Source: Paraburkholderia sp. CNPSo 3274 (GTDB lineage Bacteria > Pseudomonadota > Gammaproteobacteria > Burkholderiales > Burkholderiaceae). From it: DNA of 64,000 nucleotides. The notes under the pieces were generated by a model. That model saw nothing but the letters and a program-made list of their open reading frames with translations. It was not told the DNA's origin and searched no databases. A program made the translations under genes and the position numbers. Where the stretch lies: the NCBI RefSeq assembly GCF_024206475.1, contig NZ_JAMBPR010000004.1, forward strand, positions 153,492 to 217,491, written 5' to 3'. Below, piece by piece: positions 35,944 through 45,575 of this stretch (its first letter is position 1; every line of letters begins with the position of its first letter).

Positions 35944-38313
35944 ATGACCATTCGTCACCGCATCACGCTACTCATCGTCCTGATGTTCGTCGCGTTGTCC
36001 GCCATCGGCGGCTACGCGGCCTGGCAGGCCCGCCGCAGCGCCACCGACGTCCGCCAGGTTACCCAGGGCGTCGTGCCGAGCGCGCTCGCTTCATCCGACC
36101 TCGTGTCGCTCGTGAAAGACGTGCAGCTCGCGACCATGGCGCTCGTCTACGCACCCGACGCCACGGTCGCGTCGCTCGCGCAAAACGAACTCAAGGACAA
36201 GGAAGCCGCGTTGCGCGCCGCGCTCGACTTGCAGCGCAAGGCGGCAGCCAGCCACGCGCAGGAAGGCCTGGTTTCGCAGGCGCAGGAAAGCCTCGCGAAC
36301 TACTTCTCCGCGATCGACGACACCGCGAAGATGAAGGCGAACGGCAAGAACGAACTCGCGCAGGCCTATCTCTTCGCGAACGTCGCGCAGTACCGCGACG
36401 AACTCGAAGGCATCGTCACGACGATGCGCGTGGAAAAGAACCGCCAGAAGGACGACGCAATCCGCACCCTCAACGGCACGCTCGACACCACGACGAGCGC
36501 CATTGCTGGCGTGACGGGCGGCGCGGTGCTGTTGCTCACGCTCATCGGCGCGCTACTCTACCGCCAGATCACGCGGCCGCTCTCGCGCATGCAGGCCATG
36601 ATGAGCGAGATCGCGTCGAGCCAGGACTTCACGCGCCGCGTGCCCGTCGCCCGCATGGACGAAATCGGTCATTCGATCGTCGCCTTCAACGGCATGATCG
36701 AGAAGATCCAGCACAGCTCCGCGCAGCTCAAGCGCAAGACCGCCGACATTCAGGCGATGCTGCAGAACATGCAGCAGGGCATTCTCACGGTGGTGGAAGG
36801 TGCGACGATCCACAACGAGTATTCGGCGTATCTAGAGGCAATCTTCGAAACGAAGGAGATTGCGGGCCGTTCGCTCATGGACCTCGTGTTCTCACATACG
36901 GATCTCGACGCCGACACCCTCGCGCAAATCGACGCCGCCGTGCACGCGTGCCTTGGTGAAGACGACGTGAACTTCGCGTTCAATCAGCATCTGCTCGTGA
37001 ACGAAATCACGCGCAGGCTGCCCGATGGCCGCGCGAAGGTGCTCGACCTGAGCTGGTCGGCAATCACCGACGAAAACGACGTGGTCGTGCGCCTCATGCT
37101 GTGCGTGCGCGACGTGACGGAGCTGCGCGAACTCGCGGCCGAAGCGGGCGAGCAAAAACGTCGCCTCGAGATGATTGGCGAAATTCTCGCGGTGAGCGAA
37201 GAGAAGTTCCAGCATTTCGTCGAAAGCTCGGCGGGCTTCATTCACGAGAACGAGCACATCATTCGCCAGCACGACTGCGCGGACACGAGCGCAATTGCAG
37301 CGCTGTTCCGCAACATGCATACGATCAAGGGCAATGCGCGCACGTATAGCTTGCAGCATCTCACGGGCGTGGTGCACGAAGTCGAGCAGCGCTACGACGC
37401 ATTGCGCCGCGAAGACACGAGCCACACGTGGGACCAGCAGGCGCTCATCGCCGATCTGGAGCGCGTGAAGGCGGCGCTCGAGCACTATTCGAGCATCAAC
37501 GAAGTGAGCCTCGGGCGCGGCCCGCGTGCGGCTGGCGCGCAGAACGGCGCAGCGAGCCTCACGGTCACGCGCGAAGCGATCGAAGAGACGCTGCGCATTG
37601 TCGATCGCACCGACGACAACGACCTGCTCGCACTGCGCGCGATGCGCGTCGAACTGCGCGCTACGCTGCGCGCCATCGGCACCGAGCGCGTGGCCGATGC
37701 GCTTGCGGGCGTGACCGGCTCGCTGCCATCGCTCGCCCTGGAACTCGGCAAGGTTGAACCGGCGGTGCGGATTGCCGACAACGGTTATCGCCTGCGCAGC
37801 GAGGCCGCCGGCACGGTGAAGAACGTGTTCATGCACCTGCTGCGCAACTCGCTCGACCACGGCATTGAAATGCCGGCGCAACGCCGCGCAATTGGCAAGG
37901 ACGAGTCGGGTCATATCGACATCGACGTGAACGTGCACAACGATGCGCTGCAAATGACGCTCGCCGACGACGGCCGCGGCCTCGCGCTCGCGCGTATTCG
38001 CGGCATTGCGATGGGGCGCGGCTGGCTGCAGGCGTATGAAGCGGTGAGGGACGAGGAGATCGCGGCGTTCATTTTCCGCCCCGGCTTTTCGACGGCGACG
38101 AACGTGACCGAAGTCTCGGGCCGTGGCGTGGGCATGGACGCGGTGCGCGATTTCCTCGAACGCGAGGGCGGCGCAATCGAGCTGCGTTTCACTGACGACC
38201 GCCAGGGCGCCGATTACCGGAATTTCCAGACCGTCGTGCGTTTGCCGCAGCAGTGGGCCGTAAAGATGGTGGACGCAACGCAAGCAAAGCAAGAAGCAGC
38301 GCTGGCGAGCTAG
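35944..38313 (+). CDS. membrane-bound CheA-like histidine kinase with sensor, HAMP and HPt domains
   Basis: A 789-residue protein. The N-terminus has a membrane helix (residues ~8-28), a helical periplasmic sensor of the MCP four-helix type (to ~185), a second membrane helix (~188-208) and HAMP. A PAS-like section (~270-400) follows. An HPt domain contains the phospho-histidine in [13 protein letters not shown] (His ~459). The C-terminus is a CheA-type ATPase: [11 protein letters not shown] (~631), [10 protein letters not shown] (~675), [13 protein letters not shown] (~725). The CheW-like P5 domain of classical CheA is absent, and the chain stops soon after the ATPase. It begins a five-gene operon. 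A receptor-kinase fusion of this kind could work without CheW. Confidence 0.88.
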   Translation: MTIRHRITLLIVLMFVALSAIGGYAAWQARRSATDVRQVTQGVVPSALASSDLVSLVKDVQLATMALVYAPDATVASLAQNELKDKEAALRAALDLQRKAAASHAQEGLVSQAQESLANYFSAIDDTAKMKANGKNELAQAYLFANVAQYRDELEGIVTTMRVEKNRQKDDAIRTLNGTLDTTTSAIAGVTGGAVLLLTLIGALLYRQITRPLSRMQAMMSEIASSQDFTRRVPVARMDEIGHSIVAFNGMIEKIQHSSAQLKRKTADIQAMLQNMQQGILTVVEGATIHNEYSAYLEAIFETKEIAGRSLMDLVFSHTDLDADTLAQIDAAVHACLGEDDVNFAFNQHLLVNEITRRLPDGRAKVLDLSWSAITDENDVVVRLMLCVRDVTELRELAAEAGEQKRRLEMIGEILAVSEEKFQHFVESSAGFIHENEHIIRQHDCADTSAIAALFRNMHTIKGNARTYSLQHLTGVVHEVEQRYDALRREDTSHTWDQQALIADLERVKAALEHYSSINEVSLGRGPRAAGAQNGAASLTVTREAIEETLRIVDRTDDNDLLALRAMRVELRATLRAIGTERVADALAGVTGSLPSLALELGKVEPAVRIADNGYRLRSEAAGTVKNVFMHLLRNSLDHGIEMPAQRRAIGKDESGHIDIDVNVHNDALQMTLADDGRGLALARIRGIAMGRGWLQAYEAVRDEEIAAFIFRPGFSTATNVTEVSGRGVGMDAVRDFLEREGGAIELRFTDDRQGADYRNFQTVVRLPQQWAVKMVDATQAKQEAALAS

Positions 38314-38332
38314 CGCATGGCGGGGGTGGCAA

Positions 38333-39079
38333 GTGGTCTTACCGTATTTGATCGAAGGCGCGGCGCTCATCGCGTTGGCGGCCGGCATGGCTGTCGTGTG
38401 GGGCAAGCGTGCGCAAACGCAGGCACGTGAAGCAGCGCGCGCGCAGGACGCCGCGCACGCAGTCGCGCTTGCACAGGCTCAAGCGCACCACACGGCGCAG
38501 CAGGAAGACGCCGCACGCGAACACGCGGCGCTGGCTGCGCAGATCGAGTCGCTGCGCGCGGAACTCGCGCAGCGCAGGTCCGTGGCCGACGCACTCGAAG
38601 CGGCGCTCGCCAGCGAGCGCGCGCAGCGTGACGACGCCATGCAGCACGCGGCGCGTATCGCGAGCGAGGCCTCGCGCCTGAAGCTCATGTCGTCGACGTT
38701 CGAGCGCTGGCATGAGCAGATGATCTCGCTGATGGCGCAGAACAACGACATGCACAAGAAGAACCAGGAGCTGTCGTCGATCGTGAGCCATGTGCTGATC
38801 GTCTCGCTCAACGCTTCGATCGAAGCGGCGCGCGCGGGCGCGGCCGGGCGCGGCTTCTCGATCGTGGCGGGCGAAGTGCGCTCGCTCGCCACGCGCTCGC
38901 AGGACCTTTCGAAGAGCTATCGCGACAGCCTGAACCGCAACGACCTCATCACGGCCGCGACGTTCCAGGACATTCAGGCGGGCGGCAAGATGATCGCGGC
39001 GACGCTGGCGAGCGTGGAAGCGTCGTCGCAGCAACTGCGTCACCAGCTCGAAGCGACGCGCGCCGGGGCGCACGCATGA
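38333..39079 (+). CDS. short MCP-like protein with single membrane helix
   Basis: A 248-residue protein starting at GTG 38333 (GGGGGTGG upstream; no in-frame ATG fits). It has one N-terminal membrane helix ([19 protein letters not shown]), a long coiled coil, and a truncated chemoreceptor tip with [21 protein letters not shown] periplasmic domain, HAMP and most of the methylation helices are missing. It follows the CheA-like kinase by 19 bases and overlaps the next gene by four. It may be a structural or scaffold partner of that kinase. This is inference. Confidence 0.82.
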   Translation: MVLPYLIEGAALIALAAGMAVVWGKRAQTQAREAARAQDAAHAVALAQAQAHHTAQQEDAAREHAALAAQIESLRAELAQRRSVADALEAALASERAQRDDAMQHAARIASEASRLKLMSSTFERWHEQMISLMAQNNDMHKKNQELSSIVSHVLIVSLNASIEAARAGAAGRGFSIVAGEVRSLATRSQDLSKSYRDSLNRNDLITAATFQDIQAGGKMIAATLASVEASSQQLRHQLEATRAGAHA

Positions 39080-39609
39080 TCGGCACGCACGCGAAGGACA
39101 GCATCGAGCGGATTTTTTTCGCGGCTGCGCGCATGCGTCTCGTGACCGACGCGCAGCACAGCTGCGAAATCGAGCCTCGTGTGGGCGAGGCGCCCCAAGG
39201 CGAGCACCTGGTCATCCTGACGATTTCGTCGATGCAGTTCCGCCTGCTCTTGCTCCTGCACTTCGAAGATGACGAGCGCACGCAGCGCTACTACGTGGGC
39301 GATGCCTCGCGTGAGCTAACCGAATGCTTCATGGAGTTCGGCAACCTGTGCTGCGGGGCCATGAACCAGCAACTGGTCGAACATTTCCCCGACCTCGGCA
39401 TGTCCACGCCCTATGCGCTCAGCAGTGGATGCCTGCCGTATCTGCGCGAACTGAAGCCGGACTACGTGCAGTCGTATGCGCTCACGATCGATCACGACGT
39501 TCGGATCGGCGCCACGCTGTGCGTATGCACGCAAGCGCCGCTCGATTTCGTGGTGAGTACCGCTGCAGTCGAAGTGCACGACAGCGCGGGCGAACTCGAA
39601 TTGTTTTGA
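39076..39609 (+). CDS. CheX-like chemotaxis phosphatase
   Basis: A 177-residue protein with the CheX/CheC-type motif E-x-x-N: Glu87 and Asn90 in [16 protein letters not shown]. These residues are used in CheX to dephosphorylate CheY-P. It ends in SAGELELF, a tail shared with the next protein. ATG overlaps the stop of the MCP-like gene (ATGA), so the operon is tightly coupled. CheX family membership is inferred from the motif and context. Confidence 0.78.
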   Translation: MIGTHAKDSIERIFFAAARMRLVTDAQHSCEIEPRVGEAPQGEHLVILTISSMQFRLLLLLHFEDDERTQRYYVGDASRELTECFMEFGNLCCGAMNQQLVEHFPDLGMSTPYALSSGCLPYLRELKPDYVQSYALTIDHDVRIGATLCVCTQAPLDFVVSTAAVEVHDSAGELELF

Positions 39610-39625
39610 AGGCAGAGAAAGGAAC

Positions 39626-40612
39626 ATGAACGCGAACAAGCCAGTCAGCAAGCTGTTGCTGCTGGAAAGCAATACGGCGCGCGCCGAGGCGATAGCGCAA
39701 ACCGCAGCCGCACACGATTGCGTGTGCGTGCCGGTGCGACGCGAAGCGCTCTCGGCGGCGCTGAAGACGCATTACGATCTGGGCGGCGTGCTGCTGGGCG
39801 AGGACTTCGGCGGCTCGCTCGAAGCCGCGGCGGCGGTGGCCGTCGCGCTGGAAGCGGAGCGCCCCGAACTGCCCGTCGTGCTGCGGCGCGCAGCAAGCGA
39901 ACACAGCGATGCCTTGCCCGAGCCATTGCGTCGCTTGCCGTGCGCCAACTGGCACGAAAGCGATCCTGAAACGCTGATCGCGGCGCTCGAAGCGCATGTG
40001 TTCTCGCACGACTATCCGGACCCGCTCGTGGACGGCATCACCGACATGACGCTCGGGCGCCTGCGTGGCCTCTTTGCCGGACTCGAAGTGAACTGGGACA
40101 CGCCGAGCATTGTGCGCGACCGCATCATCTTCGGCGAGGTATTGACGCTCATTCCGATCGAGACCGCGTGGTGTCGCGGCTGGCTTCTCATGCAGACCGA
40201 GGAGGCGCCGCTGATCGAGCTGCTGCCGCCGCGCGCGGGCCGCGACGAAGCGAGCGACTTCCGCGACGTGAACGGCGTGCTCGCCGAACTCACGAATCTC
40301 GTATGGGGTGCGTTCCGTAACCGCTATCTGGGTAACGCACGCGCTGCCGACGAGGCGGGTTGGGGCCGCGCGCAGGTGCAGGTGCCGCTGCTCATCAATC
40401 ATCGGCGGCGCTATTTGTCGTTTGGCTCCGACAATCCTCAGTTGTGCATCAAGTACCGGCTCACGTGCCCGAATACGGGCCGCGCAGTGGTGATCGACCA
40501 GCGGTTCGTGTTCAGCCTCGGCTGGTCGCGCGAAGGGTTTGACGAGACGGCCGCGCAGGCCGCGGCTGCAGCCGTTGACGAGCAGGCCAGCGGCGAACTC
40601 GAATTATTTTGA
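39626..40612 (+). CDS. two-domain protein: receiver-like N-terminus and CheX-like C-terminus
   Basis: A 328-residue protein. Residues ~8-120 look like a degenerate receiver: the usual acidic pair near the start is replaced by LLLLESNTAR. Residues ~135-315 resemble CheX, with an ExxN motif (Glu221, Asn224) in VLAELTNLVWGAFRN. It ends in ASGELELF, the same six-residue tail as the preceding protein. It could be a regulated CheY-P phosphatase of this operon. Confidence in the fold assignment is moderate. Confidence 0.72.
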   Translation: MNANKPVSKLLLLESNTARAEAIAQTAAAHDCVCVPVRREALSAALKTHYDLGGVLLGEDFGGSLEAAAAVAVALEAERPELPVVLRRAASEHSDALPEPLRRLPCANWHESDPETLIAALEAHVFSHDYPDPLVDGITDMTLGRLRGLFAGLEVNWDTPSIVRDRIIFGEVLTLIPIETAWCRGWLLMQTEEAPLIELLPPRAGRDEASDFRDVNGVLAELTNLVWGAFRNRYLGNARAADEAGWGRAQVQVPLLINHRRRYLSFGSDNPQLCIKYRLTCPNTGRAVVIDQRFVFSLGWSREGFDETAAQAAAAAVDEQASGELELF

Positions 40613-40651
40613 TCAAGACGCGCCATACGCGGCGCGAAGGAGATGAACAAC

Positions 40652-41017
40652 ATGGCAAAGATTCTGGTGGTGGACGATTCGAGCACGGTGCGCGACGAAG
40701 TGGCCGGCTTTCTGCGCAAGAACGGTCTGGACGTGGATACGGCGGTGGACGGCAAGGACGGCCTGGCGAAGCTGCGCTCGAATCCCGGCGTGAAGCTCGT
40801 GGTGAGCGACGTGAACATGCCGAACATGGACGGCCTCACGATGGTCGAGAAGATCCGCAGCGAGCTGGCGAACACGGCCGTGAACGTGGTGATGCTGACC
40901 ACGGAAAGCAGCCCGGCCATGAAGGAGCGTGGCAAGGCGGCCGGCGTGCGCGGCTGGATCGTCAAGCCTTTCAAGGGCGAAGCGGTGCTGGAGACGTTCC
41001 GCAAGCTCGCCAGCTAA
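40652..41017 (+). CDS. CheY-like single-domain response regulator
   Basis: A 121-residue receiver. Asp8, Asp9 and the phospho-acceptor Asp53 (VVSDVNMPNMDG) are present, as are the conserved threonine (VVMLTTES) and lysine (GWIVKPF). Two in-frame ATGs exist; AAGGAG directly abuts the first (40643), so the second (40652) has the proper spacing. It is the last gene of the operon and the natural partner of the CheA-like kinase and the two CheX-like proteins. The output is unknown because no effector domain is attached. Confidence 0.92.
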   Translation: MAKILVVDDSSTVRDEVAGFLRKNGLDVDTAVDGKDGLAKLRSNPGVKLVVSDVNMPNMDGLTMVEKIRSELANTAVNVVMLTTESSPAMKERGKAAGVRGWIVKPFKGEAVLETFRKLAS

Positions 41018-41072
41018 GCGCAGCGCATGCAAAAAGGCGCCAGCGCCATTGCCGGGGCCTTCAGACCAGACA

Positions 41073-43394
41073 TCACGCCGCGATGGCGTGATCGTTAGCC
41101 GTGGCCGGGCTCAGCAGCACCGGAATCGACTTCGAGGTCGGCGTGCCCGCGCCGTCTGCGATGGACGAAAGCGGCACCAGCGGGTTGGTCTCGGGATAGT
41201 ACGCGCCGAGGCAGCCGCGCGGAATGTCGTACTCCACCAGCATGAAGTCCTCGACGTGGCGCTCCACGCCATCGTCCCACACGCTCGTGATGTCCACGTG
41301 CTGGCCCGGCTCGAAGCCGAGCATCGTCATGTCCTCGCGGTTCGCGAACAGCACGCGGCGCAGGCCGTATACGCCGCGGTAACGGTCATCGAGACCGTAG
41401 ATCGTGGTGTTGTACTGATCGTGCGAGCGCGTGGTCATGAGCGTCATGAGCCGCGGACCATGCTCGGCGCGCGCGCGGTGAATGGGCGTATCGAGCGCGA
41501 TGGCGTGCACGACGAACTGCGCCTTGTTGCTGGGCGTTTTCCACACGCGGTCGCGCGAGGCGACACCCAGGTGGAAGCCGCCGGGGTGCTTCAGGCGCTC
41601 GTTGTAGTTTTCGAAGCCGTCGAACACTTTCTCGATGCCGTCGCGGATCTTCGCGTAGTCGGCGGCGAGGTCGAGCCAGTCCACCTTGTCGCTACCTAGC
41701 GTGGCGTGCGCCATGCGCGCGACGATTGCGATTTCCGAAAGCAGGTTCGTCGAAGCGGGCCGGTTCATGCCGTAGGAGATGTGCACCATGCTCATCGAGT
41801 CCTCGACGCTCACGCCTTGCGGCACGCCGTTCTGCAGGTCGATCTCGGTGCGGCCGAGCGTGGGCAGAATGAGCGCGTCGCGGCCGTGAACCAGGTGGCT
41901 GCGGTTGAGCTTCGTGGTCACGTGCACCGTGAGTGCGCACGCGCGCATGGCTTCCCACGTGCGCGGCGTGTCGGGCGTGGCGATCGAGAAGTTGCCGCCG
42001 AGACCGATGAACACCTTCACGTGGCCTTCGAGCATCGCGTGGATGGTTTCCACGACGTCATAACCGTGCTCATGCGGCGGCTCGAAGTCGTAAGCCTTGC
42101 CGAGGCGGTCGAGAAACGCCTGCGTGGGCTTTTCCTCGATGCCTACCGTGCGGTCGCCCTGCACATTCGAATGGCCGCGCACGGGGCACAGTCCCGCGCC
42201 ACGGCGGCCGATATTCCCGCGCATCATCATGAGGTTCGAAAGCAACTGGATCGTCGCCACCGAATTCTTGTGCTGCGTGAGGCCCATGCCCCACGTCGAA
42301 ATCACGGCACGGCTCTTCACGTAGATATCGGCGAGCTTGAGCACTTCTTCGATCGGCACACCCGCTTCGGCGACGATGGTGTCCCACGATTCGGCGCGCA
42401 GGTCGACGGCGAAGGCGTCGAATCCAACGCAGTGCTCGGCGATGAAGTCGACGTCGAGCACGCGTTCCGTGCCTTGCACGAGCGCTTCGTCGTCGAGTTC
42501 GATCACGCGCTTGGCCACGCCCCTGATGAGCGCGAAGTCGCCGCCCACGCGCGGGCGGATGAACACCGAGCTGATCTGCACGCCCTTGGGAGAGAGCATG
42601 TCGAGTGTGTGCTGCGGGCTCGCGAAACGCTCCAGCCCACGCTCTTTCAAAGGATTGATCGAGACGATGGTCGCGCCACGCTTAGCGCAGTCGCGCAACT
42701 CGCCGAGCATGCGCGGATGGTTCGTCGCCGGGTTCTGGCCGAAGATGAGCAGCGTGTCGGCGTGCTCGAAGTCGTCGAGCGTGACCGTACCCTTGCCGAT
42801 GCCCACCGTGCCCGGCAGGCCGCGGCTCGTGGCCTCGTGGCACATGTTGGAGCAGTCGGGGAAGTTGTTCGTGCCGTACATACGCACGAAGAGCTGATAG
42901 AGGAACGCGGCCTCGTTGCTCGCGCGCCCCGAAGTGTAGAACGCGGCGCGGTTCGGATCGTCGAGCGCGTTGAGGTGCTTCGCGATCAGCTTGAACGCGT
43001 CGTTCCACTCGATCGGCACGTAACGGTCCTGCAGCGCGTCGTAGACGAGCGGATCGGTCAGGCGGCCGTGCTGCTCCAGCTCGTAGTCCGATTGCGCCAT
43101 CAGCTCGCTAACGGTGTGCTCCTGGAAGAACTGGGGCGTCACGCGCTTGCTGGTCGCTTCCGCCGCCACGGCCTTCACGCCGTTCTCGCAGAACTCGAAC
43201 GTGGAAGCGTGCTCGCGGTCGGGCCATGCGCAGCCGGGGCAGTCGAAGCCGTCGGGCTGGTTCTGCTTGAGCAGCGTGCGGTAATTGCCGCCCGTCACCT
43301 TCTCCTTGATGAGGTTGATGGCGACCTGCTTGAGCGCGCCCCAGCCGGCGGCGGGGTGGTGATACGGCTCGATGCGACCTTGCGGCTTCTTCAT
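41073..43394 (-). CDS. FdhF/YdeP family molybdopterin oxidoreductase
   Basis: A 773-residue protein of the YdeP-like branch of the formate dehydrogenase/DMSO reductase superfamily. The N-terminal DGFDCPGCAWPDREHA motif is characteristic and lacks the full four-cysteine cluster site of FdhF. The domain FYTSGRASNEAAFLYQLFVR and later SNVQGDRTVGI are typical. YdeP contributes to acid resistance in E. coli; its substrate is not known. ATG 43394 is used. It is divergent from a MocR gene, and a weak hairpin with T-run lies at ~41031-41050 on the minus strand. Confidence 0.92.
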   Translation of the reverse strand: MKKPQGRIEPYHHPAAGWGALKQVAINLIKEKVTGGNYRTLLKQNQPDGFDCPGCAWPDREHASTFEFCENGVKAVAAEATSKRVTPQFFQEHTVSELMAQSDYELEQHGRLTDPLVYDALQDRYVPIEWNDAFKLIAKHLNALDDPNRAAFYTSGRASNEAAFLYQLFVRMYGTNNFPDCSNMCHEATSRGLPGTVGIGKGTVTLDDFEHADTLLIFGQNPATNHPRMLGELRDCAKRGATIVSINPLKERGLERFASPQHTLDMLSPKGVQISSVFIRPRVGGDFALIRGVAKRVIELDDEALVQGTERVLDVDFIAEHCVGFDAFAVDLRAESWDTIVAEAGVPIEEVLKLADIYVKSRAVISTWGMGLTQHKNSVATIQLLSNLMMMRGNIGRRGAGLCPVRGHSNVQGDRTVGIEEKPTQAFLDRLGKAYDFEPPHEHGYDVVETIHAMLEGHVKVFIGLGGNFSIATPDTPRTWEAMRACALTVHVTTKLNRSHLVHGRDALILPTLGRTEIDLQNGVPQGVSVEDSMSMVHISYGMNRPASTNLLSEIAIVARMAHATLGSDKVDWLDLAADYAKIRDGIEKVFDGFENYNERLKHPGGFHLGVASRDRVWKTPSNKAQFVVHAIALDTPIHRARAEHGPRLMTLMTTRSHDQYNTTIYGLDDRYRGVYGLRRVLFANREDMTMLGFEPGQHVDITSVWDDGVERHVEDFMLVEYDIPRGCLGAYYPETNPLVPLSSIADGAGTPTSKSIPVLLSPATANDHAIAA

Positions 43395-43584
43395 GATGCG
43401 GTTGGCTTTTCGTTTTCCAGGGCGGTCTGCCCGATGGCCCAAGGCTACTGTGTTCCTGTGCCCCCGGAGATCACAGAAAAACCAAAAAGCAAGGGATACA
43501 GTTGCGGCGTTTTGTCATAGACTTGCCGGGATCGGCCCCGCGCGCGTGGCCCCACCCCTTCGCCTGATTGAACGCAACCCGAAC

Positions 43585-45057
43585 GTGACCCGCTACGAGC
43601 AACTCGCCGACGATATCGAAGCCGCCGTGCGCCGCGGCGTGTTCGGCCCCGGCGAGCGCATTCTCTCCGTGCGGCGCGCGAGCCAGCAGCACGGCGTGAG
43701 CATCAAGACGGTGCTGCGCGCCTATGCGCTGCTGGAAAGCCGCAGCGTGATCGAGTCGCGGCCGCAATCGGGTTATTTCGTGCGTGCGCGCGTGGGTGCG
43801 CCGCAAGGGCGCGGCGCGGTGGGCGCACAAGGGTCAGAGGGCAAGGACGCCGTTTCCCCTGGCAAGCCGCGCCGGGCGAGCGCGCCGAGGCAACCCGTGC
43901 CCGCCAACGTGGACGTGAGCCGCCTCGTGCTTTCCACCCTGCGCAGCATCGGCGCGCAGGACGCCGTGCCGCTCGGCTCGCCGTACCCGGACCCGGCGCT
44001 GTTCCCCTGGCGGCGCATCAACCAGTACGCCAACGCCATTGCGCGCCGCCATGCGAGCTGGAACCTCATCGACGACCTGCCGCCCGGCAACCCCGAGCTG
44101 ATCCGCCAGATCGCGCGGCGCTACGCAGAAAACGGCGTGAGCGTCGATCCCGAGGAAATCGTCATCACCGTGGGCGCGACCGAGGCGATCAACCTGAGCC
44201 TGCAAGCCGTGGCCAAGCCGGGCGACACGGTGGCCGTCGAGTCGCCCACCTACTACGCGATGCTGCACGCCATCGAGCGTCTTGGCATGCGCGCGATTGA
44301 AGTGAGCACGAACGCGGATACCGGCATCGACCTCGACGCGCTGGAGCGCGTACTGGTGCGCCAGAAGGTCGCGGCCTGCATGGTGATGCCGAACTTCCAG
44401 AATCCGCTCGGTTTTCGCATGCCCGACGCGAACAAGGCGCGGCTCGTGGCGCTTGCCGAGGCGCACGACTTGCCCGTGATCGAGAACGACGTTTATCAGG
44501 AGCTCTACTTCGGGCAGACGCGGCCTTCCACGCTCAAGCAGTTCGACACGCGCGGCCTCGTGCTGCATTGCGCCTCGTTTTCGAAGAGCCTCTCCGCGTC
44601 GTACCGCATTGGCTGGGCGCTGCCGGGACGCTACCGCGCGCAGGTCGAAAAGCTCAAGTTCCTCAACACGCTCACGACACCCTCGGTTCCCCAGGTGGCG
44701 CTGGCCGACTACTTGCGCCACGATGGCTACGACCGGCACCTGCGCCGCGTGCGGCGCTTCTACCGGCAACAGGCGCGGCTCATGCGGGCGATGGTCGAGC
44801 GCTTCTTTCCGGCGGGCACGCGCACCTCGGAGCCGCAAGGCGGCTACGTGCTGTGGGTGGAACTGCCGCCGCGCGTCGATTCGATGCGGCTCTATCAGGC
44901 GGCGCTCGCGCAGGGCATTACCATCGGGCCCGGCTACATGTTCTCGATGCGCAACGAGTACCACCACTACATCCGGCTGAACTACAGCTACCCATGGAAC
45001 GCGCAGACCGAAGCCGCGCTGAAGACGCTAGGCGAAATGGCCGCAAAGATGGCATGA
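43585..45057 (+). CDS. MocR-type regulator: GntR winged helix fused to PLP aminotransferase domain
   Basis: A protein of about 490 residues. Residues 1-70 form a GntR winged helix ([34 protein letters not shown]). The rest is a fold-type I aminotransferase, with the PLP-binding lysine region in [17 protein letters not shown]. MocR proteins sense PLP or amines and regulate neighbouring genes. GTG 43585 is the most likely start, but TTG at 43570 is possible. It is divergent to the YdeP gene, and a small winged-helix gene follows after 11 bases. Confidence 0.88.
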   Translation: MTRYEQLADDIEAAVRRGVFGPGERILSVRRASQQHGVSIKTVLRAYALLESRSVIESRPQSGYFVRARVGAPQGRGAVGAQGSEGKDAVSPGKPRRASAPRQPVPANVDVSRLVLSTLRSIGAQDAVPLGSPYPDPALFPWRRINQYANAIARRHASWNLIDDLPPGNPELIRQIARRYAENGVSVDPEEIVITVGATEAINLSLQAVAKPGDTVAVESPTYYAMLHAIERLGMRAIEVSTNADTGIDLDALERVLVRQKVAACMVMPNFQNPLGFRMPDANKARLVALAEAHDLPVIENDVYQELYFGQTRPSTLKQFDTRGLVLHCASFSKSLSASYRIGWALPGRYRAQVEKLKFLNTLTTPSVPQVALADYLRHDGYDRHLRRVRRFYRQQARLMRAMVERFFPAGTRTSEPQGGYVLWVELPPRVDSMRLYQAALAQGITIGPGYMFSMRNEYHHYIRLNYSYPWNAQTEAALKTLGEMAAKMA

Positions 45058-45068
45058 GGAGACAGGCG

Positions 45069-45389
45069 ATGAACGCAGACAAAGAGCGCGAAGACGACGA
45101 CGCAGACGAGCAGGGCGTCGACCCGGTGCTGATTGCGGTGCTCGAGCAGTTGTGGCGCGCCGAGTCCGAGAAGCACGAGCGGCATGAGACTCAGGGCCGG
45201 GCGTGGTCGCTCGCGAAACTCTCGAAGCAGGCCGGCGTGCCGATGAGCGGATTGCGCAGACAATTGACGGCGCTCGTGGACAGCGGCTTGGTGGTGACGA
45301 CGCAGGCCGAAGATGGAACCGGCACGGCGAGTTTGTCGGATGAGGGGCGCGCGTTTTGTGCGGAGGTGTTCGGCGAGGGCGAAGCGTAG
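45069..45389 (+). CDS. small winged-helix protein, ArsR/MarR-like
   Basis: A 106-residue protein. An acidic N-terminus precedes a helix-turn-helix with [20 protein letters not shown] and a wing ending at [23 protein letters not shown] 45069 has GAGGAG upstream and lies 11 bases after the MocR stop, so the two are probably co-transcribed. It may be a DNA-binding regulator. Confidence 0.75.
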   Translation: MNADKEREDDDADEQGVDPVLIAVLEQLWRAESEKHERHETQGRAWSLAKLSKQAGVPMSGLRRQLTALVDSGLVVTTQAEDGTGTASLSDEGRAFCAEVFGEGEA

Positions 45390-45504
45390 CGCGACGCTTT
45401 GCTCGTTCATAACCCGGTGTTGCCGTTGTCGGTTTGCGACACGGTTCATGCGCAACGGGTCAATACATCTAGGACAAATCTGAAACTCCTGCGCAATCGC
45501 CGCT

Positions 45505-45533
45505 TTGACAATTTTTGACGTGTTTTGAGATAG
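45505..45533 (+). promoter_or_regulatory. candidate promoter of cdiA
   Basis: TTGACA at 45505-45510, 17 bases, then AGATAG at 45528-45533. The -35 is perfect and the -10 weak. It is 43 bases upstream of the cdiA start. A lower-GC stretch surrounds it. Confidence 0.45.
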
Positions 45534-45575
45534 CCGCCTGACCAGAATCGCCTGACCAACTGAAAGTGTCGGGCG

